Notes under the pieces: generated by a model | Told to the model about the DNA's origin: nothing | The model's input: only the letters and a program-made list of their open reading frames with translations | The model's database searches: none | Source: Apostichopus japonicus | Lineage: Eukaryota > Echinodermata > Holothuroidea > Aspidochirotida > Stichopodidae | Direction of reading: 5' to 3' | NCBI RefSeq assembly: GCF_037975245.1 | Contig: NC_092577.1 | Coordinates: 8,779,013-8,843,012, forward strand | Length of the DNA stretch: 64,000 nucleotides | Program-made: the position numbers and the translations under genes | Part shown: piece by piece, positions 13,864 through 25,711 of the stretch | Layout of the letters: each line of letters begins with the position of its first letter | How positions within the stretch are numbered: the first letter of the stretch is position 1

Positions 13864-14777
13864 CAGTGGCAGGGACCTTGCTAGAGAGGGGGTGTGGGAG
13901 TGTCTCAACCCCCCCCCCCAATCTTGGTAAAACTGACATTGGAAAATTTGAGTGCGACAATCAGAATTTCTGACTGTCGCACTCCAATTTACCTAGGCCT
14001 ATTCATATATTCTTGTGATTGTGAATGACCTAAATATTTCGGTTAAAATTGACCTTTAATCAGTCATATTTACCACATTTTCCTTGCCACTTTGAGAAAT
14101 TGTATCTCGCGATCCTTATACTCCACCGTACAAAACTTTGTATGATTCTGAATGCTCTAAATACAAATGCCTAATAGAACAACTGTACAAGGTTCGCCAG
14201 CTTCAATTCGGTTTATATATGTACTAATTTTGCTATTGGGTGGGTTGACCCTTCAAGTAAGTTCAGGATATATAGTCTCTATGAAATACAATAAAACACT
14301 CAAATGATAATCTACAGAAGCTTAAAAGTGCCATCAACATAAGAAAACCTTTGCCCCATAAGTTGGCATTTTTAGTAAACTGTTTAGATAACAAGATAAA
14401 ATCTTATCAAAAATCAGGAAAATGTTGGATTGCTCAGTTGCTTTAACTGAGCAATTGAAAAATTTTCTTATCATATCTCGTCAATTGGACATTTTTCTGC
14501 AAATTGTTTCATTGACAACTTATCATATCTTGTCAATTGGACATTTGCTGCAAAATGTTCAATTGCTCACTTCAATCCATCAGAGCAATTGAAAAATGTT
14601 CTGCAAAATGTTTAATTGACAACTTATTGTATCTGGTCAACTCAACATCTTTCTGCAAAATGTTAAATTGTTCACTTCATTCCAAATACTCAGTTGGAAT
14701 AAAGTGAACAATTGAAAAATTGTTCATGTGAGTAGCCCCCCCCCTCCCTAATCATCAGGCCTTAGCTACGTCCATTG
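13864..14777. mobile_element. Probable foldback/hAT-like element with internal hairpins
   Basis: The left end CAGTGGCAGGGACC and the right end (inverted CAATGGACGTAGCTAAGG) resemble the local hAT-type termini, and both lead into C- or G-runs. An 8-bp duplication could not be matched (CTACACTG against TCAGTGTT). Inside are two strong hairpins (13944-13990 and 14666-14713) and decayed repeats of CAATTGGACATTTTTCTGCA between 14450 and 14700. Confidence 0.4.
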
Positions 14778-14915
14778 TCAGTGTTTATTATATCCATTAC
14801 AGTCAACACAGTAAAATTAGAACACACTTAATCTATAACATCTTCATCTCTACTGATCTCGCCCTTTCCCTAAATCTATGTTGATCGGCTCGTTGAAAAT
14901 TGTTGTTCTGACGGT

Positions 14916-14977
14916 CTACCAATCAAACATATGGTCTATTGCTCCTTCCTCCAGAAAATCTTCAATCTCATTGCGAC
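14916..14977 (-). CDS. Last exon of the small basic protein gene
   Basis: The acceptor TTTTTCCCAACTAG is followed by codons for RNEIEDFLEEGAIDHMFDW and a TAG stop. The phase matches exon 5, so the joined sequence reads LPSRNEIEDFL without a break. Confidence 0.7.
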
Positions 14978-17900
14978 CTAGTTGGGAAAAAAAAATAACT
15001 CTACGAATTAGAAATTATTTTTTTTGCTTATAAAATTTTATGAGGGTCAGGATCATGAAAGGTAACTCCAGTGGTACTTTTTGATAGGAACACAACCAGA
15101 ATGAAAACACAGTTCCTTGCTGATGTTCACTGATTAGTTTCATAGGGATTTTTTCAAAAAGCTCTATGGAAACAAGAGCAAAATTTGTGTTTGCAAATAA
15201 TGCTAAGACTTGTCCCTCATGCTTGATATCAGTTGTACAGCACATATCAGCAGGTTTCCAAATATCTGCCAATGTCAACATAACAAAGTTTGAAGAACCT
15301 CCAACATTTGGTAGCTGTACTTTTGCAATTGGAATATGTTTGAAGAAATTACACCTTACAGTTGCCTGATTTCCCAATTTAAAGATATTAACATTAAGTG
15401 TTTTGATCTCATTAATATTCATGAGATAAAGCAAACATGTATTATATAATTTAATCAGGCCTTAACTTAGGCATGCATACTTACTTGGGAGCTTCTTTTC
15501 TGCAAGTCCTTTGGTGTAACATTCAAAATTTTCCACCACACACTTTGAAGCACTTTCACTCCATTTAATGTATTTCCTACCTGAAACAAATGAGGAAAAT
15601 AAAAAGTGAAATCCATGTTAATTGAGCTTGAACATGACTTCAAAAATTAGAAAGAACTATATATGAAATCATGTTTGATGATACAGTTATACACCATGGA
15701 AGGTACCTGACGCCTGACATACAACACTAGGTAAAGCAACCAGAGGAAGTGTTGTCTTGCGAATGCTCATTAATATTCAGCAGATTTGAAACTATTGCAG
15801 TCATAATGTCTGAACATATGTGTACAATAAACATCTAATACCCAATTTGTCTGGTGTTGGAAATGATTGCTGCAGCAGCTAGCTGTAGAGGCAATTGGGA
15901 AACTTGGGAATCCTCCACATGTACCTTATTCTGGTCAGGGTATGTGAAGTTGTATAACTTGTTAATAGGATTAAACCTTTTCTTCATTATATAAAGGTGC
16001 ACCAGTAATAACAACCTTCCTTTCATCACATACGCAATTGCTAAAAACAAGGTACTGGAAGAGTGTCTCCAGTCCTTAAATAAAACTTTACTCTGTCATT
16101 TCAAATCCAGAAAAAAGAGCCAACTAAATTTAGTCTGCTTTCTTACTAAGGTGCATCATGATGCTCAAGTAATATTTATACAAGCAAGGCCTAAAGTCAT
16201 CTGTGTAGACAAAGCATAAAAACATCTTCTTTATTATGGGAGCACTTCTGCAAACATTTCCTTGGTTGAGTTGATTCCCACAAAGAATTGTACACTTTTC
16301 TTGATTTTACTTTTTTTTTCAAATAAACTCCAGCTGTTTGCATGCCAAAGGAGCTCATCTAATGGTGTTTCTTTCAAAATAGCTGTCCTTCCTTGCTTTG
16401 ACTCATTTGCCAGATTTCCACATGATTTGATTATTGCATTTACCCAAAATAAAAACTAAAGCATAAACAATATTATTGTTTTAAACAGATTTCCATAGCA
16501 CAATAAGAGCAATTGCCACCTTTAACTGCAACTGATTAATTCTTGCCCAAAAGTAAACTAATGGAGCATATATAACCAAGTGTGTCCTTTCTACTGAAAT
16601 CAGTTTACCCTAGCTGCTTCCTGCCGATCCTTGTGAGTATGCAAGGAGGATCTGATCCCACGCACAAGGGCGATCAAGTTGTATTGTGAAGAAAGTAAAT
16701 ATTAATTCTTATTTGATCAGCATTTTTTCACCATTCCAATACTGCAGTGATTGGTATATTCCTTTTGCCTGAATGCAGGCCAAATTGACATGCTCAGTGA
16801 AGAATACGACATAACAGCCGATGAAAAAACTTGAATCAAATTTGATAGTTACAAGGCAATCATGTTAACATAATGCAAACAAAAACCTCTCCCTAGTGAA
16901 AGTGTGAAAAATTGAGCCTCCCATTATCCTAGTCCCTTTATTTTCATAAACTTGTTACTCTTAAAGATTTTGTAACATTTTGTAAACACACTTTTTGACA
17001 TTCCGTCATAAAGATCTTCGCACACTGTCATACTTACATACAGGTGACTTGTTGGTCATGGATCGGGATTCTCCTCTTGCTCTTTTTCTTCTCTGTTGTA
17101 AATCAGCCCTCCGCACTGCTGGACACAGCAAGAAATTAAATGAAGACCGTTAAAACAATTGAGTTTGATGAGGATACACAAATCAATACAAATAAGATAA
17201 TGACAGCATGTTGTTAGTTTAAGGGTGTCAAGACTCGCTCAAAAAGAAAGTCTAATGCCGGTAATCTGACCTAGTTTCGAATGAGGTGTAACATAAGTGT
17301 TAGACATCACCATCGATCCCAGAAAATACACACACACAGCTTGCTACCATCGGTATTTAGACACTAGTGTACAGTCAGTTCATGCTGCGGTCAATACCCA
17401 CAGCACAGTGTAAAAACCAATACAGCGATGGACATCTCAGGTCCAGCTAAAGATAACAAGGGATCGCATTTCATTACTGTACTGTCTGCATTTTGTAGTC
17501 ACACGAACAAAAGGTCACTTACAAGCAACAGAAAGTTAACTTTTTCAGATGGCCGCACGCGGTTTGGGGCGAGTGTTTAATGCCTTTAAAATTTCTATGC
17601 TTCAAGACTAATTGATAATTCCAGTAGCTGCATAGTCATCTTGAAGCAAATGTCACAGATTTTTCATCTCTCCTAAAACATGCAACTACTTTATCATATT
17701 CAACCAAATGATAACAGACACCAGGAAATACCTAGAACATCAGATGGCACCAAAATATATCCATCCCTTGACTCAACTAGCAATTACATGTAAAATTACA
17801 GTACATTACTGTAGCTTATTAAATTTAGTTGCCCAATTGCTCTCATAATGATAATTCATATCAACTGAATGATCCATCCAACCAAATTTACAAAACACAA

Positions 17901-20900
17901 GCATTATGGGGTCACAAAGTCTGCAGGGTTATCTTCCTTCTGTTACTGTGTAAAGGTTGTTAACCATTGCATGTGTCAGGGAGATTAAGACTGCCAGTAT
18001 AATTCATTTGGAATGCAATTACATTTGCCTGAGAAGAAAAGGAACTGGAATTAGGGAAAACATAGTTCTGACTTGTATGCCACATGCATATGAGAGTCCT
18101 TCTGTACAAGAAATAAATATTTGGGGTATATTTATTAGTTATTAAGTTACACTCTATATTCTTCAATTTGATTGCTGATTTATAGTTTTGTTAAGACTGC
18201 ATGACAAAAGTCAAACAGCCAGTTGTTACTGTTAACTAATACCTCTTTTGATATCGAGTAGGTCAATGATGTAGCATAGGTATTTTATTATAGGGTCTGG
18301 TAAGTTTACTACAGTTCTGTAGTTCTTTGTTTCGAGGTAGGAAATGTATTTCATAAAGGATATAATGCAGATGTTTGAGTCTTGAGAGTAATGAATAGCT
18401 AAAGCAGATACAAAATACAAAAGTTTTAATACAATGTCAAGCTGATAACTGTTTCTCACATGGAACATTACTTATGTAGCGTTCAAAATCTACAGCATAG
18501 CTAGAGGAATATAAGCCTTACCAGTTATTACATTAATACATCTAGTTCTACCATGTTCTACTTCAGTATATTATAGGTCAGTGCAGGTAATTGTCTCAGT
18601 TAAGATTAATAACTTTTTTCTGTGTCCCTCTAATATCTATTTTTTTCCGACAAAATCAGTTATGTTATGTTTAAACTGACTTGATAACAAACTTCAATAA
18701 CATCACTTTATTTATTAGGCAATGATCTAGTCTGCAAAATGTAAAGGAGCTGATTGACTTCCCTCATTTAAGTCTCACTTTATTCTCAATTTGCTGAAGA
18801 TTAATCCAATAACATTTTATATTTTTCGACATCATTCTTGTCATTTATCCCTCTTCCCATAATTCTTGGTGCCCCTACATATCCAGTATAATAAACTGTC
18901 ATACTTACATACAGGTGACTTGTTGGTCATGGATGGGGATTCTCCTCTTGCTCTTTTTTTTCTCTGTTGAACATCAGCCTCCTGTTCTGCTGGACACAGC
19001 AAGAAATTAACTAAAAGCATTAATACATGAGTCACCATATAGTACTGACTGTCTGGGTGAAACTTCTATGAAATTTGAAGTATACAAAGAAACTAAGGCT
19101 TAGATAGGATATTCGAACCATCACCCCTCACCCCTCCGCCAGGACTACCAGTCCTCCACTCTATGGTGGTCAATGGTGCATCCAAACACTTAAAATATTT
19201 TAGGTGGTTACAACTTGGCTGGGGTTGTTTTCCATGAGGAATACGTTTCAGTGAAGGTTGTCTACCATTGCATGGATGTGCCCAGAGGAAAACTTGGAGG
19301 AATAATCGCAAAATCCACATGAAAAGTTGTGTGATTGCACTTCCTTACATACCTAGCTATTAAGGACACCAAATAGTATATCCACAAAACAAACACTTAC
19401 GGCTGAGCCTCTAAAATTTCTTACATGAAGTTTTTCAATTGCGCCATTACTGGGTCCATTTGTTTCCATCATTCAATTGACACAGCTTTTATCCAAAACA
19501 CAATGAAATGGTTTCCTTTCTCTTACAAGTATAATTTTTGATCTTACCCATTGCCTCTTCTCGGTCTTCATTCGCAACCTGCCCTGTAAAATTTTAGAAA
19601 GAAGTATGTTCCATGATCTGTTTAATAAAGTTATCACCACCTTAATACCAAACTCTCACAAGGAGCTAAAATATTTGTCACTTTTTGTGTTGTAACTTTA
19701 TTATCTCATCCTTGTATACATTTAGAGACAGGGAGATGTTTTATTCCATTGGGTCACCTGTTTTTGAACAAACCAATGGTCTGTAAACAGACAAGTAGCC
19801 TAATTTCCATCCCTTGTGGTATAGAACTGTAAGCTGGGGGCTAGTGCGCACTTAATGGGGTACCTTATGATAACCTTATGCCATTGGCTAGCAAGTACCA
19901 ACTGGGGTGGGGGAATAAAAAAATGTTTAATGTCTGTGTATGTGTGGGGGTCAATTTTGACTTCACAATATAGCATATATGTGAAGTAGCCTACATAAGA
20001 CAGAAAACTTTTATGTTGTCATAAGTTAGCTAAAGGGTCAAAGGTCAGGAGGCCACAGGTCAAATAAGCAAAATGTTGCTGAAAATTGCACCACAAACAC
20101 CTCATCAGTGAAACAGCTCTGACTCCTAATTTTTGGTCAACCGTCGACCTCCCGCATGTTAATAAGCACTTGTGTCCTAACTATCCTTGGTTTATAGTAA
20201 CAGGCTTAGGCCCATCATTGACTTGGAACCTTGATTGAGGTGCCTCCATATTTATCAGAGTACCACCCCAGGAACAGTAGGCCAGCTTAGCTAACCCTGT
20301 TAAAGAAAGCAGAAATATGTACTCCTTAACCTTGAACCTTTACAGGTATAGTCAGTTGGGGTAAAAAAAAACAAGGGGGTAGTTGGGGTAAAAAAAAACA
20401 ACCCCTTTTTATAGAAGGGGAATATTTAGCCAAAGTTCTTATTTATTTTTGGTGATAGTCCTATATGTCTAGTTTATTATTATATAATTTCTGGAACTCT
20501 ATGTCACTCCGCTGCCAATCACCGCTTCATCGAATCAAGCGAATGCTAAAATAGCAAAATTTGAAGTTTGTACCACATATTCGAAACTTTCTCCTGCATA
20601 CCCAGCTTATATGATGTGGAGATTATTCCAGCAGTTACAGCATAGCAGTTAGTGATATTACACTCCCCCATGGTAGAATTACTCCAACTTCATTCACGCT
20701 TCATGGGGGGGCCTTGTTTTTTTTTACCCCAAAAAAATGATGCGAATGGGGTAAAAAAAAACAAGTACTTTCCGGCTCCAATGTACTCCCTATTTTGCCC
20801 GAATGTATAAATTTTTCCATAATGTTGATTTAAGAGGTTAGGCAAATAGTTTTCATGTCTGTCATGTGTCAAAAATGTTAAATAATTGGGCAGAAGTAAC

Positions 20901-23349
20901 TGAAATTGGCTCAACTCTAATGTTTCTACTATATTACACCACATTTGTGTAGCATCATATACACACTGTACAGTATGAATATGGCTGAGCATGACATATG
21001 ACACGAGCGATCCATTATTACGAATTAAGACAATTTCACAATTTGTTTCCTTTTTCATGTAAAGGTAGTAGCTCATACTTAGATGTAATTATATGCAAAC
21101 ATGATTTTAAGATACATTCATGAAGAAAATAGCTGTTTTCTAGCATTGTTTTTTTTTACCCCGGCATTGTTTTTTTTACCCCGAATTAAGCAAATTTTGG
21201 GGGTAAAAAAAAACAACATTTTTCGCAAAAAACGACACTTTCCATTTACAAAAAAGTTATTTTTGTTAATTTCTCTTTAAGAGAATCCCACTCCACACAC
21301 TTGAACATTGGAACCAAAACAATACCTCTTACTCATCAATTTTTAGAGCAAACTTTAGGTAAATTGTTTTTTTTTACCCCACTTGACTATACATACCATT
21401 AAAAAGAATTTGTTTGATTTACAATGAAAGATGAATAAGCCTTGACTGTTTGTATAATCTATTAAAAGAAAAAAATGCAATTTAAAACTGGACAAACTGA
21501 TGCCAAATTTGTCAATCATGAATATCTGTATAGGCCTAGCACATGGGCAATTTTGTGATGGAAAAGAGACATCTTGAGGTCAAAGTTCTCCCAATTCTAC
21601 ACATTATGTATGCAGTGAACAATATATTTGGATGAAATACTATTTGGTCTAACATGAAAAATGCTTGCAGATGGTTGTTGTGGATTATCTTTCATTAGGA
21701 TCATTGATCTAATCCTTAAAACCCTCAATAACAAGCCCACTATGCTACTGGATTATTCTAATAATGTGCCCCTCCTAACTTTGTGCGTACATTTGCCCAC
21801 CTCTACGTGCACAGCATGGAAGTGAACTGTCAAGGCCAGGGTCGGAAATAAGCAGGGCGAAGGGCGATTCGCCCTTATGAAAATCGCCCTCGTTATATCA
21901 GGTGTCTGTGTAAAATTAATTGTGACATGCTTTTGTTTTAGCTAGGCATTGCAGTAGCATCGCGAATCGCGCAAACAGTTCTCACAATCCCGCATAAAAT
22001 TTGAAGCAGTGCCGGAGGGTCACGCACAATCTCCGCATAGTTACTGCGGTTACGGCCTCCACTAAGCAATTTCAGTGCCAATAACCTAAAATCCCCACAA
22101 ATCTCAGACCACATGGTACCCTAACTTCACAGGTGAAGTAGGTCAACATGGTAATCTTACCTATCCATCTGTTTACTCGCTCAAGTTGTGTTGAAAATAA
22201 AAATTAAAAATATCCATTAAAACTTGCAATCTTTAACCAAATATTAGCCTAACAACCACACTAAGTCAATGGGAAATGTAGCCTAACCATCAGTTTGCAA
22301 AAACAAAACAAAAACTGCATAGCTTTGTTTACAACTTTAAATTTGCTGGAAATTGGCAGTTGTTTGGAAGATATGTGATTTTATCCACACACAAAAACAT
22401 ACATGCCTTAGGAAAAGTCACCAGCGGAAGTAAACCTGTGTTTTCTATTTCAGTTGATGGGATATTGGTTTTCGTCATATATTCGGTGGATTGACATTAT
22501 TTGCTAAATGCTCGCAAATTTTTGCTATCAAACTTTTAATGAACTTGCTATACAGTAAATTGCAACACTAGTAATAGGGCAATTGTGCTGACTTTATCCT
22601 GTTGAATGCTTACAACCACTTCCGTAAACAGCATATATTGAACTTTGGAAAAGAGCCCCCCTAAACCTTAAAAAAACCCTCTTAAATACATTAAGGGGGC
22701 GTTTCAACTTTTCTATATCCAAACTAGTCCCCCAAAGCCAAATATTAATTCCTACCCTGGTTAAGGCTAGCTGTTATAAATTAAATTTTTGGGCAGAATT
22801 GAAAATTGGCTTTGTATTTTAAGTTAATTGTGGGCAAAAAAATCACAATAGCTCTAGACAATAAGGCATTTTAATAATGTAGGCTAAGCATTGTCCAGCC
22901 TTGCCTGTCTTCAGCAATAGGCTACTGTTGGCTAAGGCTTAACTTAGGCCTAGGCCTAGGGTATATTTACTGTATCATTTGTATCAAAAAACGGTGCTAT
23001 GTAAGCATCATTCATCACTATTTATGTTTTTGTAGAGTTTTTGGGACAAAGGTCATGTAATTAAAATGAAGTTTAGCCTATCTAGGGCAAAACTAACATT
23101 CCTGTAACTTAGGCTAGATCTTGTTAATGTTAGGCTTACACTGAGTGAGACAAGTGAGAGCTGAGCTATAATTTGCACAAATTGTGATTGGTAATCAGCC
23201 AGCTGCACAGGGAACTGAGGCCTACTTTATACTATTACTAATCCTAGGCTAGTCAATAGAGCATTTGGTAAAGGAATTAATATCTAGCAATTGCAAGAAA
23301 GTATTACGGTATTACCTAGGCTTCCAAAGTCAATCTCGACGGCTCTCAT
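14916..23349 (-). CDS. Six-exon gene for a small basic, probably nuclear protein (129 aa predicted), family not recognised
   Basis: I do not recognise the family. The coding exons are 23349-23316, 19583-19548, 18989-18909, 17118-17038, 15580-15485 and 14977-14916. All five introns are phase 1, each has a GT donor and AG acceptor, and the frame stays open to a TAG at 14918-14916. Residues 1-23 are acidic. Residues 31-38 and 58-65 are two near-identical basic clusters (QQRKKRAR and QQRRKRAR) that look like nuclear localisation signals. Residues 79-118 contain a KWS tryptophan motif, a cysteine pair and an LPSRNEIEDFL stretch; this resembles the Trp-x-x-E...LP-x-K/R-x-E-I tail seen in many uncharacterised metazoan and transposon-derived nuclear proteins (inference). 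The protein ends in MFDW. The first intron carries two DNA transposons. Further small exons could have been missed, and either duplicated exon could be skipped without breaking the frame. Confidence 0.7.
15485..15580 (-). CDS. Exon 5 of the small basic protein gene (KWS and Cys-rich segment)
   Basis: This 96-bp phase 1-1 exon has a strong acceptor (TTGTTTCAG) and donor (CCAA|GTAAGTATG). It encodes RKYIKWSESASKCVVENF followed by ECYTKGLAEKKLP. It is the most protein-like piece of the gene, with Trp at residue 84 and Cys at 91 and 98. Confidence 0.75.
17038..17118 (-). CDS. Exon 3b, second copy of the duplicated 81-bp exon
   Basis: It has the same splice sites, length and phase as exon 3a. It encodes VRRADLQQRRKRARGESR followed by SMTNKSPV. 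The basic cluster and the TNKSPV end are kept, while the acidic start EQEAD of exon 3a is replaced by VRRAD, so the two copies differ in charge at their N-terminal end. The frame is open in both. Confidence 0.75.
18909..18989 (-). CDS. Exon 3a, first copy of a tandemly duplicated 81-bp exon
   Basis: The exon has acceptor CTTGCTGTGTCCAG and donor GTAAGTATG and is 81 bp, phase 1-1. It encodes EQEADVQQRKKRARGESP followed by SMTNKSPV. Exon 3b at 17118-17038 matches it in most bases, and the identity continues into both splice sites. The duplication therefore included the flanking intron ends. Confidence 0.75.
19548..19583 (-). CDS. Exon 2 of the small basic protein gene
   Basis: This 36-bp phase 1-1 exon lies between acceptor AAAATTTTACAG and donor GTAAGATC. 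It encodes QVANEDREEAM, an acidic stretch. Its symmetric phase joins exon 1 to either copy of the duplicated exon 3. Confidence 0.65.
20349..21389. mobile_element. TA-flanked TIR element with repeated GGGGTAAAAAAAAACA boxes (Tc1/mariner-like MITE)
   Basis: The ends are TAGTCAGTTGGGGTAAAAA and its near-inverse TTTTTACCCCACTTGACTA. Both are bordered by TA (20347-20348 and 21390-21391), as in Tc1/mariner insertions. The 16-bp box GGGGTAAAAAAAAACA occurs about eight times inside, four on each strand. The longest open frame (21076-20690, minus, 128 codons) matches no transposase I know. Confidence 0.6.
21837..22759. mobile_element. hAT-type non-autonomous element
   Basis: The left end CAGGGTCGGAAATAA and the right end (inverted CAGGGTAGGAATTAA) pair. 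The flanks are GTCAAGGC (21829-21836) and GTTAAGGC (22760-22767), 7 of 8. Near the left end a perfect small hairpin AGGGCGATTCGCCCT occurs. It lies in the first intron of the small basic protein gene. Confidence 0.85.
23316..23349 (-). CDS. Exon 1 of the small basic protein gene (start codon exon)
   Basis: The exon reads ATG AGA GCC GTC GAG ATT and encodes MRAVEIDFGSL plus the first base of a split codon. The donor is CCTAG|GTAATAC. The ATG lies just inside a locally CpG-rich stretch, as expected near a promoter. Confidence 0.65.
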
Positions 23350-23560
23350 TTTGATAGTGCAACATGGATACCGCGCCGATTCGCGAACATAAGTTAGGTT
23401 TACCGTTCTTGCTTGCATACAGTGTGAACACTTGCGGCCATACGGACAACACGTTTACCACACTGTACATACGTCCATATGAACTCTACATTACACTTAG
23501 CGACATTGCGCGGTGATGACGTCACAAGGTGTGTATACCAAATGAAAATGCGTCAATATG
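23350..23560 (-). promoter_or_regulatory. Probable promoter of the small basic protein gene, with a full CRE palindrome
   Basis: This 200-bp stretch directly upstream of the start codon is CpG-richer than its surroundings (GCGCCGATTCGCG, ATTGCGCGGTG). It holds TGACGTCA at 23517-23524, the full palindromic CREB/ATF consensus, about 170 bp upstream of the ATG. No TATA box is evident. Assignment as a promoter is by position only. Confidence 0.45.
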
Positions 23561-23908
23561 AACATGGATATCAGTATATGTATCACCGAAAGGGATAGGG
23601 ATCGAAATTGTGACTTTCAAGGTCACAGTTCCATTGGTCAGTTTTACCAGCATTAAAAGAGCATCGATAGTAAAACATATACCGATAGGACGATAAAATA
23701 AACGAGATAAATCTTGATGGGTCCCTAATAGCTAAATTTTGCACAGGTCACATATACTACTACAAAAATTGCCAAGCTATAAATATCCATTCAGATGTAT
23801 AATCGTCCAATCAAAATAAAGGGGTGTAGAGGGCAGCATCCACGATCAATGGGTACTAATTACCTGTACACCGAAGCCCTCATAACAGAATGAACATACC
23901 CTTAAACA

Positions 23909-23936
23909 TTAGGGGAACACGAATATGTTCCCCTAA
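23909..23936. other. Perfect 11-bp hairpin TTAGGGGAACA / TGTTCCCCTAA
   Basis: The arms at 23909-23919 and 23926-23936 enclose a 6-nt loop. It lies in a module (TGTCCCTCTAT at 23945) whose inverted relative, ATAGAGGGACA, is at 9344. Confidence 0.7.
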
Positions 23937-23997
23937 CGTTACTGTCCCTCTATGGTAGCATTTTTTAATATGCAATGGGCACCTAATGTGCACTTTA

Positions 23998-24053
23998 TAT
24001 AAATATATATATATATATCTATATCTATATATATATATCTATATATATATATA

Positions 24054-24109
<56 letters not shown>

Positions 24110-24172
24110 CCAAATAACCCAAGTTACGTAATACGTTAGAACGTAATGAATGAATATGTATGTATATGTAGA

Positions 24173-24214
<42 letters not shown>

Positions 24215-24319
24215 ATATATATATATATATCTATATATATATATATATATATTTACATATATATATATATATCTATATATCTATATATATATATATCTAT
24301 ATATATATATATATATATT

Positions 24320-24359
<40 letters not shown>

Positions 24360-24422
24360 CCAAATAACCCAAGTTACGTAATACGTTAGAACGTAATGAA
24401 TGAATATGTATGTATATGTAGA

Positions 24423-24509
<87 letters not shown>
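23998..24509. repeat. Compound (TA)n block with an internal exact duplication
   Basis: Three TA tracts (23998-24106, 24176-24354, 24427-24508) are separated by two identical spacers of about 75 bp (24107-24178 and 24355-24428). The spacers begin ACCCCAAATAACCCAAGTTA and end AATATGTATGTATATGTAGA. The period between spacers is about 248 bp. Confidence 0.9.
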
Positions 24510-24510
<1 letters not shown>

Positions 24511-25711
24511 CATTGTGAAACCCAAGGCGTCCATGCATCAATCACCGTTCATGTATAACAATGGTGCTATCACAATTGTTAAAACTTTCCTACCAAAACA
24601 ACATACTATCAATGCTTGATAACGTAAATGTTGTTTGATAAAACCATCAATACCTCTTGGAAGTGGATACACTACGGCTGTGTGAAGTCACGCTGATTGA
24701 TGAGGTTAGATAACATTCGGTTATCATTGTAGTATTATGTTTACCGTTATTGAACTATGTTGTTCGTGTTCATTGATACTCTACTATAGGGCAGTCAGTA
24801 CAAATCAAAAGCAGCCATATCAGTAATCACGAAAACTTATATAAATAATACACTATAGGTTAAACATATGGAAACACCTGTATGTATGGTCGTTAATGCG
24901 AAACGGAGAAATGAAGATCTCTACCTATTACGCCGCGGATGGAAATATTTCAGTCTGTTTGCTTTTCATAAAAAATGTAATCAAATATACCATCACAGAA
25001 ATTAGATCAATTTATTATCACAACGTTTGGGAAGGAATAATGTACATATTCATATATGTTATATATCTGTATACAAAGATTGTTGCTAGTATATACCAGT
25101 ATATATCGGTACGATTACTGGCATATGTATCCCTGTATTAACCATACATACTAACCGGTACATTAGTAAAATAACGTTACATATTTCATTATGTTACTGA
25201 ACGTCTTTAACCGTAATCAGGGGCGGATCCAGGGGGGGGGGGCCGACCCGGCCCCGGTCCCCCTTTTTGGAAATCAGTTGCGTTTTATTATGTGGGAGTA
25301 TACTTCAAATTCCTAATAGGCATAACTTTGTGAAAGAAAAGCCTAATATATATCCAGCTGCTCTTCCCTGAAACGCGATCGTTTTTATTCCAAATTTGAA
25401 ACTAAGGCAATTATCAGGCCTACGCGACATCACGTATTAATTAGATACGTCTCAGTACTATAGTGCTGACTATTACTGTCAGGGAAAATCAATGCACAGT
25501 TAGCAAGTATATCATAATTATCTGAATGAAAGGGGTGTAGGCGGTTTTACACTATCTAACGCAACGTAGGCGCCAAGAACCTGAAGTATTTTTAAGGGAG
25601 GGCCCGAGGAACATGAACTTATAGCATGCTCCTCGTGGTGAAACATAATTGCACCTATTAGGTGAATTGAGTGTACTGTTAATAGTAGGAGAGACTAGTG
25701 TAGGTTCTTAT

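Noticed and set aside
16600-16660. Possible extra exon of the small basic protein gene (DRQEAAR, donor GTAAAC)
   Set aside because: No available acceptor gives the phase 1 frame needed without a stop.
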